A stretch of DNA of 64,000 nt from Simmondsia chinensis (GCA_018398585.1 JAGTTD010000009.1:12219193-12283192); one strand, 5' to 3'; positions 9,912 through 21,388 are shown, counted from the first letter of the stretch. Notes: generated by a model not told the origin, from the sequence alone. A program made the numbers and translations.

Positions 9912-11588
9912 CTACAGCTGAGAAGAACATCTGAATGCCAAAATATTGCAGCTGAATCGGAAATGCAGCAGAACACATGAGTATGATTCTTGAGTCAGTA
10001 CAATGTTTGCGTTGCGATGTATTGTACCCCCTTCCGGTGGTCTACACTGATCAAACCAGTCCATCCAAACACCAACAACAAGTCCACGGCACCTCTTGTT
10101 GTAGTTATTCTTGCCACACTTCGAATTGTTGCAACAATCAAGCATAAAGGACTGAGACTGCAGCAGATGGAACTCAGGAATGCATCTGCTTATGGTTTTC
10201 TTGAACTTCACTTGGGCATGCTGGTGAGTGACCCTGGTGCACCCGGAACAACCCCTTAACGTTTGCCTGCTACTGAGAGTTGCTGAGGAACCAGATGGCA
10301 TCAATTGGAGCACAATTCTAGCAGCTTCCAATCTAAGTTCCAAGTCTTTGATTGTCTTCTCAACACACCCAAGAAGGACTATGCGATGAGCCTTGCAATT
10401 CCCTGCTCTTTTCTTGCTTGGAAAGAGCCCTTTAACTAAATTAAGGCACTCAAGGCTCTCATCAAACCAAGAATGAATCACAAGCTTTGAATGGCCAACA
10501 CCATAAACTCCACTGAAGAACCTTTCGTTGCAACTGATGCAAACACACATCCACATCTTGAAGTGATTGAGTACTGCTGACCTACATACTACAACTGAGA
10601 TCCATGAGTTATAAGAGCTACTGTCCCTATCTTGAACTTCAACTGTCCAACTATGCAAACCCCAATAGCTTCGCTGCTACTGCACATACAGAAAACAGCT
10701 CCTGCTTGGTCCAGAAGAAGGCTTTCTGGTGTCCTCAGGTTCATAAGGCCTCTTAAGACCACAATTGCATAAACCCTGGTTCTATTTAGCGACTGATATG
10801 CTGCTGACCGTGAAAGGAAAAAGATTCTCCAAGAATTTTCAGCAGCCTCTATTATTTCTGTTGCTTGAATCTTGAGTGTCAGTATGATCTGAATGTCTCA
10901 ACCTTTCCATCCCAAACTCTTGCATAGACCACACGAACTAAGATTTCATAAGCCATTGTTGAATTCCAAAGACACAATGTCAAGACTTGAATTTGCAAAG
11001 CATACCAATTGGTAATGCTCATGCTGCAGCCCACAGTTTTTATCCTGTTCACAAGACTTTCTTGGATCCCATGCTCTTCCAGCCACCAAACTTGCCTCAA
11101 TTGAACAAGCTTTGCTTTCTTGTCAACGAGCTTAAGTATGAACACCAAATTAGAAACCCAATGGCATTTCAGAATAGCTGAGAACTTCTCAAAAACCAGG
11201 ATGGTTCTGTCCAGTTCTTCACTACTGCAATACAAGCTAATTTTAGCTAAAGCTATTCTTTATTTCTCATTGAGCTCTTCACCCAAACACTTTGAGGACA
11301 CAACCGATAGTGCATCTGATTCCTCATGTACTACACCTCCACTTCAAGTTCATGACGCCTCACATTTGGTTGCACCATTGGAGCATGTTCTTTGCCCATA
11401 ACTTGAATATTACACAGCCTTAGTTTAGAGCTCAATACACTTGCCAATTTGTTGTCTAGCACTATCATTCCAAACCCAACAATGAAACTAGACTCTACCA
11501 TAGCATCAGAGGGTCTTCCAACTTCAAACATAACCCAATAACCTTCAATTCTACTCGATCTTGGTTGAACAGACTTAATTTTCAGCAC
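9912..11588 (-). pseudogene. Unidentified frames, 3' half of LARD-like element
   Basis: Three substantial minus-strand open pieces follow one another: 11588-11331 (MLKIKSVQPRSSRIEGYWVM), 11235-10879 (LRQVWWLEEHGIQESLVNRI) and 10658-9912 (248 residues; Cys-rich with CGKNNYNKRC and GCSGCTRVTHQH). They may be parts of one decayed protein. No domain is recognised. The plus strand is also partly open here, so coding status is uncertain. The only positional clue is that they fill the place where gag-pol would be. Confidence 0.35.
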
Positions 11589-11638
11589 ATTACCCAGCTT
11601 GTGCCAGAAATGAAACTTGGCCTCTGCTAAACTAGGGA

Positions 11639-13150
11639 TTAAACTTTGGCAGCTTTATTAACCCTTTCCTCCAACTTAGTCTCATGTTTCAGCCTCTTGT
11701 AATCATGGTCTACCTCTCCCGGATTAGGAGGGAGCTTGTCATAAGAGTTTGCAACTTGATTAACCTTCTCTTCACCCAAGGAACCTTGCAGTGCATCCAA
11801 TCGGCAGCTTCTTGCACACCTCATGTTATGATTTTGCATACCAATGTGCCATGGAGAAGTACTTAACGTATTTTGTGATGCATTCATTGATACCACAATA
11901 GTAGCATCAGATTTTTCTATAGTACAATTCAGTTCTGCAGTAAAAGCTCTTTGATTTCCAATTACAGCTTCCCCTTCCAAACTGAATCTTGCACTGTCAA
12001 TTGAACTCCCTTCAATGTGTTGTTGCAATTGATGTCCACCATTCCCAAACACATTTAATCCCTCCTGTCTAGGGTCAAAAGGTCTCACCCTTGCCTGATT
12101 TGCTGCTAAATTAACCTCTTGAGTGCACTTGGTTTGAACTCTTCTATCAAAAACTCGTGATTGCTCTTGAGAATGCTGCACCGAAGAATACTTTACTACT
12201 GCAGAACTCATTTGATGCCATTCCACGTGCTGAATTTGTGAAGGAGTTATGACAACTCGAGCAAATGTCTTCGCCTTCCCACTTGCATCAGAACTTAAAG
12301 TGGAATCCTCTCTTATTGTGTCCCATTTTCACTTAGTATCTGCCTCTATACACAAACTCAGAACCAGGTTTGAAAGATGAGATGCTTCCTTTGGGACTTG
12401 ATCAATGTCCCTACATAGCACTTCCACTTGAGAACTTGCTTCACCTTGAGGATGTTGATTATCAAGCTGTTCGTGTAGGTCATCTATGTGTGGATGCAAT
12501 TGTTGGTAATGCTGATCCGACCTTTGACTCCATTCACGCCATCATCGATCACTTTGCTTCCATATTGAGCGAAACATTTCTTTAATCCTCTCATGCATCT
12601 CAGTCATTATTAGTTCTAGGTCTGCCTTTGTAATGAAATTAGAAGCAGGGCCTTTTACACAACTAACAGTAGCATCAACACCAGCATTAACCCCTGCTTG
12701 TAATGTAAATGAAGGTTGTGCAGCAGAACGAGTGCCTTGGTTGCTTAACTTGTATCCTTTCTTGGCCCTCTTGGCACTTCATTGGATCCAAGAGCTTTCT
12801 CCAAGCTTATTAATGGATATTAACAACACTTAGGGCTGCTTCCTTCCTAACTTCATGCACTCATATAACTTTCCATGGACTTCTACATTTGCTTTAAGTT
12901 GTAAAAATTCTGGTGCAACTCCTTGAAAAACTAGCATAGGCTTCTCTAATGCTCTTATCCTCTTACTAGAGTAGCACTTCTTGCGATTTAAATGAATGAT
13001 GAACCTGACATTCTTGTCTTGCTGACTTTTGGCATGAATCCGCAGCTTCCTGAGGCTTAGCACCTCGATTCTCACCTATGGGTGAACCACTTCCAAATCC
13101 GAAGGAATTTCACTCAAGACAGGTTGTAGGGCTACCATTTGTATCTATGC
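11639..13150 (-). pseudogene. Unidentified interrupted frame in LARD-like element
   Basis: Reading from about 13150 downward on the minus strand gives a nearly continuous frame with few stops: VRIEVLSLRKLRIHAKSQQ, VEVHGKLYECMKLG, then FITKADLELIMTEMHERIKE. After a shift comes the 195-residue open piece 12226-11639 (MEWHQMSSAVVKYSS ... KLEERVNKAAKV). The segment around LELIMTEMHERIKEMF is predicted coiled-coil-like. I do not recognise a family. It could be a captured host fragment or a diverged gag-like N-terminus. Confidence 0.45.
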
Positions 13151-14111
13151 TTAGTGTAACTCGACAAAATCGACTTCAAGACCCTGAACTGACTGATTAC
13201 AAACACACTCAACACTCTGATGCAAATCGGAACAAGCCAGACAATTTAAATCAACTCAACTTAAGCTAAAAACTTCGAATTCAAATCCAACAAAATCGTG
13301 TGTCTTGAGTCGAACACAATATCAGCTACTGATTGCTTAACCACAACCTACTGTCTTTACTTGCACGAATCTCACCTGATTTCTACTCAACAATCGCAGC
13401 AAGGCACAAACCCTAATGGTCGAACTTTCACGAATCAAGGAGAACTCGAACCAAAACCCTAACCGCAGTGAAGGCTTAAACACACTTTTAAATACATTCC
13501 TTAAGAACAATGTCAGATTTCTACAATTTTCCTAAGTTCTTGTTAATTCCACTTCAAGCAAGTAGAATCAGCTATGTTCTTATACACTTCTATGCTTAAC
13601 AATGCAATTCCTCCAAAGATTCAGCAATACTCAAAAGAACAACTCACTTCAGCAACGAGGAAGAAGATTCTGATCAATTGTAACTCAGAAGTTTAGAAAC
13701 TATTACCTTCACTTCAATTGACTGAGTTGTAAGCTTTGCTAAGTTGATTCTTCTGATTTAAATCAAGATTGACCTTCAACCGCTTACAACACTTTTCCAA
13801 GCCGAATTGCATATTTCTTGATCAGGATATGATGATCCAGCAGGTTGAATTTCTTCTGCAGTACAACTTCAGATGCTTGCTTCACACTAAAGAAAGACTT
13901 GCAGTAACTCAAGCAGCACTACCTAAATTCAAGCTGAATCAATTCAACCTCTTTTTCTTGTTGTTTCAATGTAGATTTCAGATATGTTCTTGATAAAGAT
14001 TTAAGAACTTGATATCAATCAATCAAGAATTCAAAATTGAACTCCTAATCAATTTGCGATGAAATCAAAGATATTTGATATCAAATCACGTTTGATTTAG
14101 AATCCAAACAA
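13151..14111 (-). other. Untranslated leader of LARD-like element
   Basis: Between the 5' LTR and the first plausible frame lies about 0.95 kb with short scattered open frames only. Similar AAT/TTG-rich leaders follow the primer-binding sites of elements C (45610-46480) and P (55170-55650), suggesting a common non-coding leader organisation. Confidence 0.45.
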
Positions 14112-14129
14112 GGCTCTGGTACCAATTGG

Positions 14130-14509
14130 TATGATCGAGATATAATCTCAAGTCATAACCAAGGGTAGGATAGAATCTAAGAGAGTTAGATGAGAAAAGA
14201 AGTGAAGGAGATGAGATAATAGAGAAATTTAGATGAGAAAGAGAGAAATATCTTAAAGAGATAGTTTGTATATTTGATTGAATGATTCAATATTAAACTT
14301 GAGCAGCCTACTTATACTAGCTCTAGATACAGTGTAAAGAACAAGGCCTTAACCACCAAAAATGACCTCTAACCGACTTTTGTGCCAACCCAACAAACAA
14401 AGCTTAACTATCGTACCAGCCTAATTACACACTAAAAGCTATACTAAGGACTTATACTACTTATTACATCAACCTTAATTCATATGCCCCTACTATGAGA
14501 ATCATAACA
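14130..14509 (-). repeat. 5' LTR of the non-autonomous element
   Basis: Second copy of the same LTR, adjacent to the primer-binding-site complement at 14112-14127. On the element strand it starts TGTTATGATTCTCAT and ends TCTCGATCATA. Confidence 0.85.
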
Positions 14510-14646
14510 GACCTAAAACGCCTTCAACATCAAGCACCTCATCTCTTACTTTGGTGAGAATGATCCAGACGATCCTTTGGCGAATTCGAACGTAAATTCT
14601 CTCCGAGCCAAGAAGGATGATGCAATCGCCTCTTAGAGGGGCAGGT
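14510..14646 (+). pseudogene. C-terminus of CRM-like pol plus polypurine tract
   Basis: FNIKHLISYFGENDPDDPL followed by ANSNVNSLRAKKDDAIAS and a stop is the typical chromovirus pol C-terminus (NSxxNSLxxxxDD). It completes the integrase cut at 9389. AGAGGGGCAGGT just before the 3' LTR is the polypurine tract priming plus-strand synthesis. Confidence 0.85.
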
Positions 14647-15015
14647 TGTTGGCAAGTTGGTCATGGTGAAATAGATAGCTTGGCGAGATAGGAGACGCGC
14701 ACATTAGAAGTAAACGTGAGGCAGGGAAGCTTAATGTAGATTAGTAGATTTTACTGTTTATATTTCTATTTCTCTCTTTTAATTTAGTTACTTATTTAGA
14801 TGAAAAAGCTCCTATATTTTAAAGAAGAAGATGATTAGGGTATAGTATTCAATTTCATAGGTTTTATTTTATTTGTGTGTTTCTTTCTTATTCTCGAGTT
14901 ATGAAATTAAGAATTGAACTTTCTCCTTTGCATCTAATTGTTTTAGCAATAGAAAAGTAAAGGAAAGCTGTTGAATCCATCCATTCCCAATTTTCATCTT
15001 TTTGGCGTACCATCA
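14647..15015 (+). repeat. 3' LTR of CRM-like element
   Basis: It begins TGTTGGCAAGTTGGTC right after the polypurine tract and ends TACCATCA. It is the diverged partner of 3729-4109. Confidence 0.82.
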
Positions 15016-15502
15016 ATTTGTAAGTCTCCATGCAATCTCAATTTCGATCCCAACAACTGCTCGTATCTTTGATATCTGTAAAATAAATTGGTAATAGATA
15101 CAAACAAAAATACCTATATGTATGAAATGTTTGGCCTCGCCTAAGCACGTGGTTTTAACAACCACCCAAAACATAAATTTTCCATTTGGCATTGCCTTAT
15201 TGCTCGGTTTCCACAACCACCTAAAATAAAGATTTTTTTTTTTTTTTGTTAAAAATCATGGTTTGCATATGCAAGTAGTTATTCAAGGAAATCGAGATAC
15301 TTTTTTAAATTTATTCAATTAACAAATTAAACTTATTTGTTGTTATTATCATTTTTTAACTCAATCTGTTTTTCCCGAGAAAAGTCATGCGTATCTGCGT
15401 ATGTATCCCCAGTTCCCATACTTCGTCAACCAGAACAACACCAAATGGTATACAATTAATTATATTATGTATTCCAAACATTATTATTAGGTTATTCTCT
15501 TA
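15016..15502. other. Intergenic, no gene seen
   Basis: AT-rich DNA with a 16-base poly(T) near 15232-15247. The minus frame 15216-15013 overlaps the LTR end and has no family features. Confidence 0.5.
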
Positions 15503-16318
15503 TTATCTAGGTGTAGATCTATTGATGCAGCCGCCAAAGGAGCCATGACGGGTCAAGCTGAGCGAGATGGTGCAGCCCAGAACAAGAGGTACATGGACGC
15601 CAAGGAAAGACGGGAAGAGATAGCCCCGCGTCAGAGATTGGCGGATTGCTTGGCAGCGCTCATGGTTGGTGGTAGCGGATAGATTTGAAGCTTGTGGTAC
15701 ATGGCATGAGGATTGGCAACAAGCATGGGTTGGTGGCATTAAGTTGGCGACGTCACATATGCAACCAGGAAGAGAGGATGGGTTGTTGCTACATCATGAC
15801 CGTGATTGGCGCGTTACTTGACGGAATGTATGGTTGGCGTCACTTTCTAGGAGACAATGCTAAAAGGGATGCATGAGGAGTTTGGGGACGATTAAGTTCA
15901 AATTAGATTAGGATTAGATTTAAATTTCATGTTTATCTTTTAGAGTTTGATTCCAATTAGGTTAGCCCCTCTATATATACATGAGGAGATCTAGGGTTTT
16001 AGGAAGTTCTGATTTTGATATTCTTATGAGTTGTTTTAGTTCTTCTATTCTCAAATGTGAGATTAGGATGTTTTTATCTTTCCCCTTGAAATTTTTATTA
16101 GAGATTAATAAAATTAAAGGGAAGGCATTCGATTCCTTCCCGTTTCACAAAATCCCACTTACGCACTGCATCAGTTGGTATCACAGCTCAAAACGCTTCC
16201 TAAGATGACCGAGAGGCGACTGAGGCACTCCGCCGTCAAGGATGTTCTTGATCATGATGTTTAATGGCAAGACGAGAGGAGATTTGAGGAGGTGGAAGTT
16301 GAATTCCGCGAATCAAGG
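15503..16318 (+). repeat. Family F LTR and leader, plus orientation
   Basis: The stretch to 16173 ends ACTGCATCA and is followed by a primer-binding site GTTGGTATCACAGCTC (16174-16189). It contains TATATATACATGAGG and AATAAAATTAAAGGGAAGGC, which match in inverted orientation the LTRs at 19659-20362 and 22177-22862. Its LTR start is unclear, perhaps at about 15640 (TTGGCGGATTGC). The preceding open stretch (15516-15680, KERREEIAPRQRLADCLAAL) sits where the pol C-terminus-like segment of the other copies lies. A short leader to 16318 follows, then element G. Confidence 0.55.
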
Positions 16319-16657
16319 TGTAATGAATTGTCATGTATCACTTGTTAAGGCTTGTATTCCATCGTAATTCATCACTTTTTAAGTCTTGTAATTCCCTTGT
16401 AAATTGAGTATTGTGTAACCGTGAGCATGGGAGGGAAAGTTAGTTCAAGTGTAATCAAGTTAGTTAGTTGGTTAGAGCTTGGGTTATATATTCTTAGTAG
16501 TTGCAAGAGTACAAATGGCTTAATTCTTATATTGGGAAGGTATTCAATGGAAAAAGACTCTCTTCTTCCCCTTATTCTCTCTATTTTATTCTTCTCTCAA
16601 TTCTGTCTTCGATCTCTCACCTAGGTATGGATTCAAGATTCAACATGAATCATTACA
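16319..16657 (+). repeat. 5' LTR of G, with PBS 16658-16671
   Basis: The LTR starts TGTAATGA and ends TCATTACA, a perfect 8-base terminal inverted repeat bounded by TG...CA. It is followed by AGTGGTATCAGAGC, the initiator-Met-tRNA-type primer-binding site. Confidence 0.85.
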
Positions 16658-16740
16658 AGTGGTATCAGAGCTTGTAATTGCATTCGATTGGCTTGTCATC
16701 CAAGTGATCACACTAGCTAGGTACAAGAAACAAGCTCCAA

Positions 16741-17645
16741 TGGCTCCCAATTCAGCTGCTGAGGTTGGTCAGAATGATCAATTACCCAGCTCTAGCAACA
16801 GATGCAGGACATGCTTCGTATCATGAGTGCAAATCATCAACAGCTAGTTCAAACATAGCAAAAGGTGGAACAAAGGCTGGATGGAATGCAGGAGCAGATT
16901 CATTGATAGTCCTTACCCGTTGATGCGGATGTGCTTCCTCAAGTTCCTCCCCGAGGGAGACCTCCCGATGTGGTCAATCAGGGAGAGGTGGTACCTGCAG
17001 CAAAGAACTAAGGGTTTTGACAGCTCAAGTTCCTCAACCTTGGATACGGAGATGTGAAAGGTACTTTAGATTTTATGCAATTACTGAATCTTAGAACGTT
17101 GAATTAGCAGATGTGCATTTGTAATATGATTACAAAGTTTGGTACCATGGGTTGATCTTAGGTAATCCGAGTGTTACTTGGAGGGAATTTGTGGATGAGT
17201 TTTGTGATAGATATGGGGATGAGGACACGGGAGATGTGATTGACAAGTTCAACAAGGTGTCACAAGTAGGAAGTGTTAAGGAGTACATGTCTCGATTTGA
17301 GAATTTGAAAGCAAGAATGATGGTAGTTCATTCCGGAGCAAAGGAGGAGTATTATGTGTCTAGCGTCATAAGTGGGTTAAAGCCCAAGATCAAGAATCTA
17401 GTTAAGGCCCTCAACCCTCCCACAGTGTCCAAGGCTTATTCTAAAGCTCGTTTTTTTAAATCCTCAGCTGCAAATTCTTATGAATATGGACAAAAAGCAA
17501 GAATGGTGGCTCCTTTGTAGCAATAAGGACCAAATTCATCCAGACCCTTGAGCATTAAAGAAAAGAGAGCACAAAAGTTGTGCTTCAAATGTAATCAAAA
17601 GTATTTTTTTTGGTCATAAGTGCACTTCAAAGTAGCTAATGACAG
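16741..17645 (+). pseudogene. Gag of element G (degraded)
   Basis: ATG 16741 begins MAPNSAAEVGQNDQLP, and frameshifts follow. The core is open at 17152-17520: NPSVTWREFVDEFCDRYGDE, VKEYMSRFENLKARMM, SGLKPKIKNLVKALNPPTV, a retrotransposon-gag capsid domain. A zinc-knuckle remnant KLCFKCNQKYFF follows at about 17578-17620, with the terminal His/Cys part displaced by a frameshift. Confidence 0.82.
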
Positions 17646-19143
17646 TCACTGGCAGTGAGGAAGTAGATGAGGATCAGGAGTATTAAGATGAATGTGAGGA
17701 TGAATTGATAGAGACTCAAGAAGTGGAGGATGACCAGGATGAGGCAAAGATCTCGGTCAGAGCTCTAACTAGTGGAGGAACCCACAACACCATTAGAATT
17801 AAAGGGATTGCAAACCGCAAGTCCTTACTAATCTTGATTGATAGTGGAAGCACCCATAGCTTCTTGAATCCCAAGATAGCTAGATTAGTGGAGCATAAAT
17901 TTATAAAGACCTCTCCCTTAGCTGTAACAATAGCAGATGGTAATTCCATGCTAACACAAATGAAGCGCAAAGAGTTCAAATGGGAGATGCAAGGTCATTC
18001 ATTCACTTATGTTTGCAAGGTCTTAAAGCTAGGGGGCTATGACATGGTATTTGGGGTGGATTGGATGAAAACTTTCAATCCTATTATCTTTGATTTCGTG
18101 CAGCTAACTGTCTCATTTGAAAGAGAAGTCAAAACAGTGCAGCTGCAGGGTTCGGTTGAGCAAGGAAGGCTACAACTCATGAGTTATAAGAAGTTGCAAG
18201 AGGTGCTTAAGAAGAGCAAGGTGCAATGGATTGGCCATTTGTTCTCTATTAGTGTAGATCTAGACAATGTGCAGGTTGTATCTAACCCCTCTATTATGCA
18301 ACTATTACATGACTTTGAAGATCTATTTAAGTTACCAACTATGTTACCTCCTAAAAGAAATCTTGATCAATCTATTCCACTCAAAGCTAATTCTAATCTA
18401 ATCAACTTAAGACCATACAAATACCCATATTCACAAAAGAATGAGATTGAAAAACAAGTGAAGGAGCTATTGAAAACCAATTTTATAAGGCATAGCCATA
18501 GTCCATTTGCTTCACCAGTCATTTCTGTTAAAAAGAAAGATGGAACATCTCGCACATGTATAGACTAGAAGCAACTAAATTCCTTAACCGTCAAAGACAA
18601 AATTCCAATTCCTATTATTAATGACCTATTAGATGAATTACATGGTGCAGTTTACTTCTCAAAACTTGGGTTGAGGCAAGGATATCATCAAATAAGAGTG
18701 GCTGAATATGACATATACAAAACAACTTTTAGAACCCACCATTGCCATTTTGAGTTTGTGGTTATGGCATTTGGATTATCAAACGCTCCTGCCACCCTTC
18801 ATGCTCAAATGAACTCAGTTTTTAAGCCTTTTCTTAAGAAATTTATCCTTCTATTCTTTGATGACATCTTAGTTTACAGCCTAATTTGAAAGAACATGTT
18901 GAACATTTGAATCTTGCATTCCTAACCATGTGCAAACATAAACTATATGCTAAACTATCAAAATGCTCTTTTTTCCAAACTCAAGTAGAGTATTTGGGTA
19001 ATGTAATCTCCTATGAAGGGGAAGCCACCGATGCATCTAAGGCTCAAGATATGAAACAATGGCCAAGTCCCACTACAGTTAAGCATTTTGGGCCTAACAA
19101 TTTACTGCATGAAGTTTATTCAGGGATATGGGGTCCTTGCTAA
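17646..19143 (+). pseudogene. Protease-RT of element G
   Basis: The 287-codon open stretch 17705-18568 contains protease (LILIDSGSTHSFLNP, catalytic Asp intact; LGGYDMVFGVDWMKTFNP) and the RT N-terminus (YKYPYSQKNEIEKQVKELL, SPFASPVISVKKKDGTSR). A TAG stop follows CID where Tyr or another residue is expected. RT continues at 18671-18889 ([45 protein letters not shown]; the F-x-D-D box is intact) and, after a frameshift, at 18886-19143 (LYAKLSKCSFFQTQVEYLG). This is one of the better preserved pol pieces in the window. Confidence 0.88.
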
Positions 19144-19420
19144 ACCCTTGAATGATCTTCTTAAGAAGAACTCTTTTTGTTGGACCGCTGCAGCATAGGA
19201 GAACTTTGATAGCTTAAAACTAGCAATGTGTGTATCTCCGGTATTGAGGATGCCTTGATTTACTCAATCCTTTGACATTGAGACGGATGCATGTAGTAGT
19301 GGAGTGGGTGCTGTCCCAACAACGAAGGCCAATTGCTTTCCTAAGCCAAGCTCTTAGCCCACGCCACATGAGCTTGTCAATATGTGAAAAAGAGTACTTA
19401 GCTATTCTCTTCATCTTGTC
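19144..19420 (+). pseudogene. RNase H start of element G, truncated
   Basis: Shifted frames give FDIETDACSSGVGAV (RNase H first catalytic Asp in ETDA), RPIAFLSQALSPRHMSLSI and EKEYLAILF. The domain stops abruptly where family F leader sequence (CCATCTCCTCTTCTATAGC) starts. Confidence 0.78.
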
Positions 19421-19658
19421 CATCTCCTCTTCTATAGCACGCGATGTTAATGGGCGTTGGGGCTAGGTTCTCGGTGCAAGATCTAGATTTGCTCCCAGTT
19501 GAATCTTGCAATGCTCGATTCACTGGAACCTCTCCTCGAACTCGTCCAAAATTCTATCAGTCTACCGCTGATGATCATGATCATAAATGTCTTCGATGAC
19601 GGCATATCTCTATCACCCATGGCCCATCTCAAAAATAGCTCTATGCTAGGATACCAAC

Positions 19659-20255
19659 TGATGCAACCCATTAGTGGGATTTTTGGGGAACGGGAAGGCG
19701 TCAACAGCCTTCCCTTTTATTTTCTTAATAATTAGTAAAATAAAGTGAAAACATAGAATTCAATTCTAATTCTCGCCCTTGAGAATAAAAAGAACTAAAG
19801 AACTCATAAAATAAATCTCAAAAATGAATGAGCAAAAAAACCTAATTCCTCTTATATTTTTAGAGGAGCTACTTCACTCTAAATAAAACACTAAAAGCTA
19901 AATAAAGCACTAGAGGATAAATATAAACAATAAAAGCTAAATATGAAATTTAAACTAATCCTGATCTAAGTCAATCTCTATCTTCACCGCTAGTCAAACT
20001 CTTTCTTCACCGCATTCAATGTTTATTGCATCCCAGCCATGCCGCCAACCCTCATGCCGCCAACCCATTTCCTATCGCGTATCGCCGTAGCTGAACCGCA
20101 TACCATTCTTGCTGCCAACCTACCCTTGCCACCATGCTATCCGCCAAACGAGGCAGGGCTGTATCATTCTTTCCGGCTTGGAGAGAATTTGTACTCGAAT
20201 TAGTTGCCGGATCATTTGGGTCCATTCCGCCCAACCATGTTCCCTTACATCTACA

Positions 20256-20287
<32 letters not shown>

Positions 20288-20362
20288 CAAGTCGCCAAAC
20301 TTACCGAGTTATGGTTCATTGCCCCAGCTTGGCAAGACGTGTGCCTAATCTTGCCCTGCCAA
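19659..20362 (-). repeat. Family F LTR, inner copy
   Basis: On the minus strand it ends TTGCATCA next to a primer-binding site (GTTGGTATCCTAGC). It aligns with 22177-22862 over its whole length (shared AAACATAGAATTC, TCATGCCGC, GGATCATTTGGGT, CTTGCCC). It contains a (TA)n microsatellite at about 20260-20287 absent from the other copy. About 215 bp from its 5' start it carries a stretch reading PNDPATNSSTNSLQAGKND, which is itself a gypsy pol C-terminus. Confidence 0.72.
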
Positions 20363-21388
20363 GGTAAAGACGACATCATTCTCTCCGGGCTGAAGAGAAT
20401 TCGCCCTCGAATTCGGTGTTAGGTCTTCTTGGTTACCCTTACCAAGTTGATTTCATCACGCCAACCCCCAATCTCATCGAGTTCCAATCCACCATGCTTT
20501 CCCTGGTGTGGTTTAAACTCTTCTGCCAATATTCAGTTCGAAGTTTGTCGACCAAGGTGTGAATAGCACCATTGGTTGGAATTTTTCCCGCCATGTCTCT
20601 ACTTCCTTTGGTGATAAAGTTGTCGTGGACCCAGGAGGTCTGGAAACCGCCAGCGCTTCAAGGCTCACTTGGTGTTGGAGCCTATCCGGTAAATTTTCTT
20701 TCTGGTATCTGACTCTTCCACTGTGAACTTTCCCTTATAGCCAACACAACTCTCAGTAACTCCTTCAGCTCTTCAACCTTCTTTTGTTTTTCCACCAATA
20801 TACCCTGCTAAGTTCCATCCTTTGTTGGCATCAATATAGCTGATCTGCCCTTTTGATTCACTCAGATATAACTCCTAGCAAGTAGTCTCCACACTAAGTG
20901 CCTGAAATCCTCATGTACCGTAAGGTTTACTCAGTACTGATTCCTCCTTCCTGGCAAGGCGCCTTCAGGAACACAGTTTTGCCGGTGTTGTTCCTTCATT
21001 GTTGGCAGTAAGTAATATGCCAACCCTTCAAGAAAAACCTCTTTTGATAGACTTCCTAACTTTTCCGGCACCTCCTCCTCGTCATGGATGGGCTCATCAT
21101 ACATGGGCTAATTAAATATGGGTGGAGAAGATGAATCAAGATGTGTCGCGTCAATGAAGATAGGCCGTCTCTTGATAACGCCTAATGGTGTAGACGCCAA
21201 CTCGGACTCACCGAATTCGTTGGAGGACAGGACTACCTTTTCTGGCTTTGAGTCTTCATTCTTCAACACACATTATGCCTCAACCTTCTTAGGCAACAAG
21301 TTTGCTCAAAGACGAAGCTATATGTGTTATGTCGTCTGTCTTTGATCGGGCCTATATCTTATTGCCACGGGCACCCCAACAATAGATG
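20363..21388 (-). pseudogene. Family F internal region incl. pol C-terminus
   Basis: Immediately upstream of the inner LTR (minus strand, about 20430-20363) TPNSRANSLQPGENDVVF is a clear pol C-terminus. The rest (20431-21388) reads through many frames without a recognised RT or integrase core. A piece such as SLEALAVSRPPGSTTTL is compatible with a decayed integrase C-terminal region but not convincing. Large deletions of pol are inferred. Confidence 0.5.

Larger units (their letters stand above)
9390..14509 (-). mobile_element. Non-autonomous LTR element (LARD-like)
   Basis: This element lies in minus orientation between LTRs 9390-9795 and 14130-14509. The right (5') LTR is adjoined by the complement of a primer-binding site (GGCTCTGGTACCAATT, 14112-14127). 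The left one is preceded on the minus strand by a polypurine tract (complement of 9796-9812). Neighbouring sequences GACTT (left) and GACCT (right) may be a decayed 5-bp target duplication, splitting the CRM-like integrase. The 4.3-kb interior has no gag, protease, RT or integrase that I recognise, so movement would need enzymes from a relative. Its LTR is close to that of element C (45217-47467). Confidence 0.8.
3729..15015 (+). mobile_element. CRM-like Ty3/gypsy retrotransposon, interrupted
   Basis: Two related LTRs (3729-4109 and 14647-15015) enclose gag, protease, RT, RNase H and integrase remnants in the usual gypsy order on the plus strand. RT motifs such as WKITFKTPEGLHE and VSNAPSMF match the pattern of centromeric chromoviruses (GLYEWLVMPFGLSNAPSTF). 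The coding region is interrupted by a LINE end (6299-7296) and by a minus-strand non-autonomous LTR element (9390-14509). All proteins carry many stops and frameshifts. No clear target duplication remains at the outer ends (GCCAT versus ATTTG). The clade name is inferred from motifs and would need a tree. Confidence 0.85.
16319..19420 (+). mobile_element. Chromovirus-type gypsy G, 3'-truncated
   Basis: A 339-bp 5' LTR (16319-16657), primer-binding site, gag, protease, RT and the start of RNase H lie in order on the plus strand. The element then breaks off inside RNase H at about 19411-19425, where minus-strand family F sequence begins. Integrase and 3' LTR are missing. It is related to elements A, B and D (shared IDSGSTHSF and [13 protein letters not shown] motifs and KPKIKNLVKAL in gag). 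Its 5' end adjoins the plus-oriented family F leader. Confidence 0.85.

Noticed and set aside
9990..10259. Plus-strand frame of 89 codons
   Set aside because: Antisense shadow of the longer minus-strand frame 9912-10658 in the LARD-like element.
15503..15739. Minus-strand frame of 78 codons and the plus-strand KERREEIAPRQR exon-like frame as a host gene
   Set aside because: Position matches the pol C-terminus-like segment of family F LTRs; no splice-supported neighbours. Kept only as part of the LTR entry.
20260..20287. (TA)n run as a regulatory TATA cluster
   Set aside because: Simple microsatellite in one LTR copy and absent in the other.
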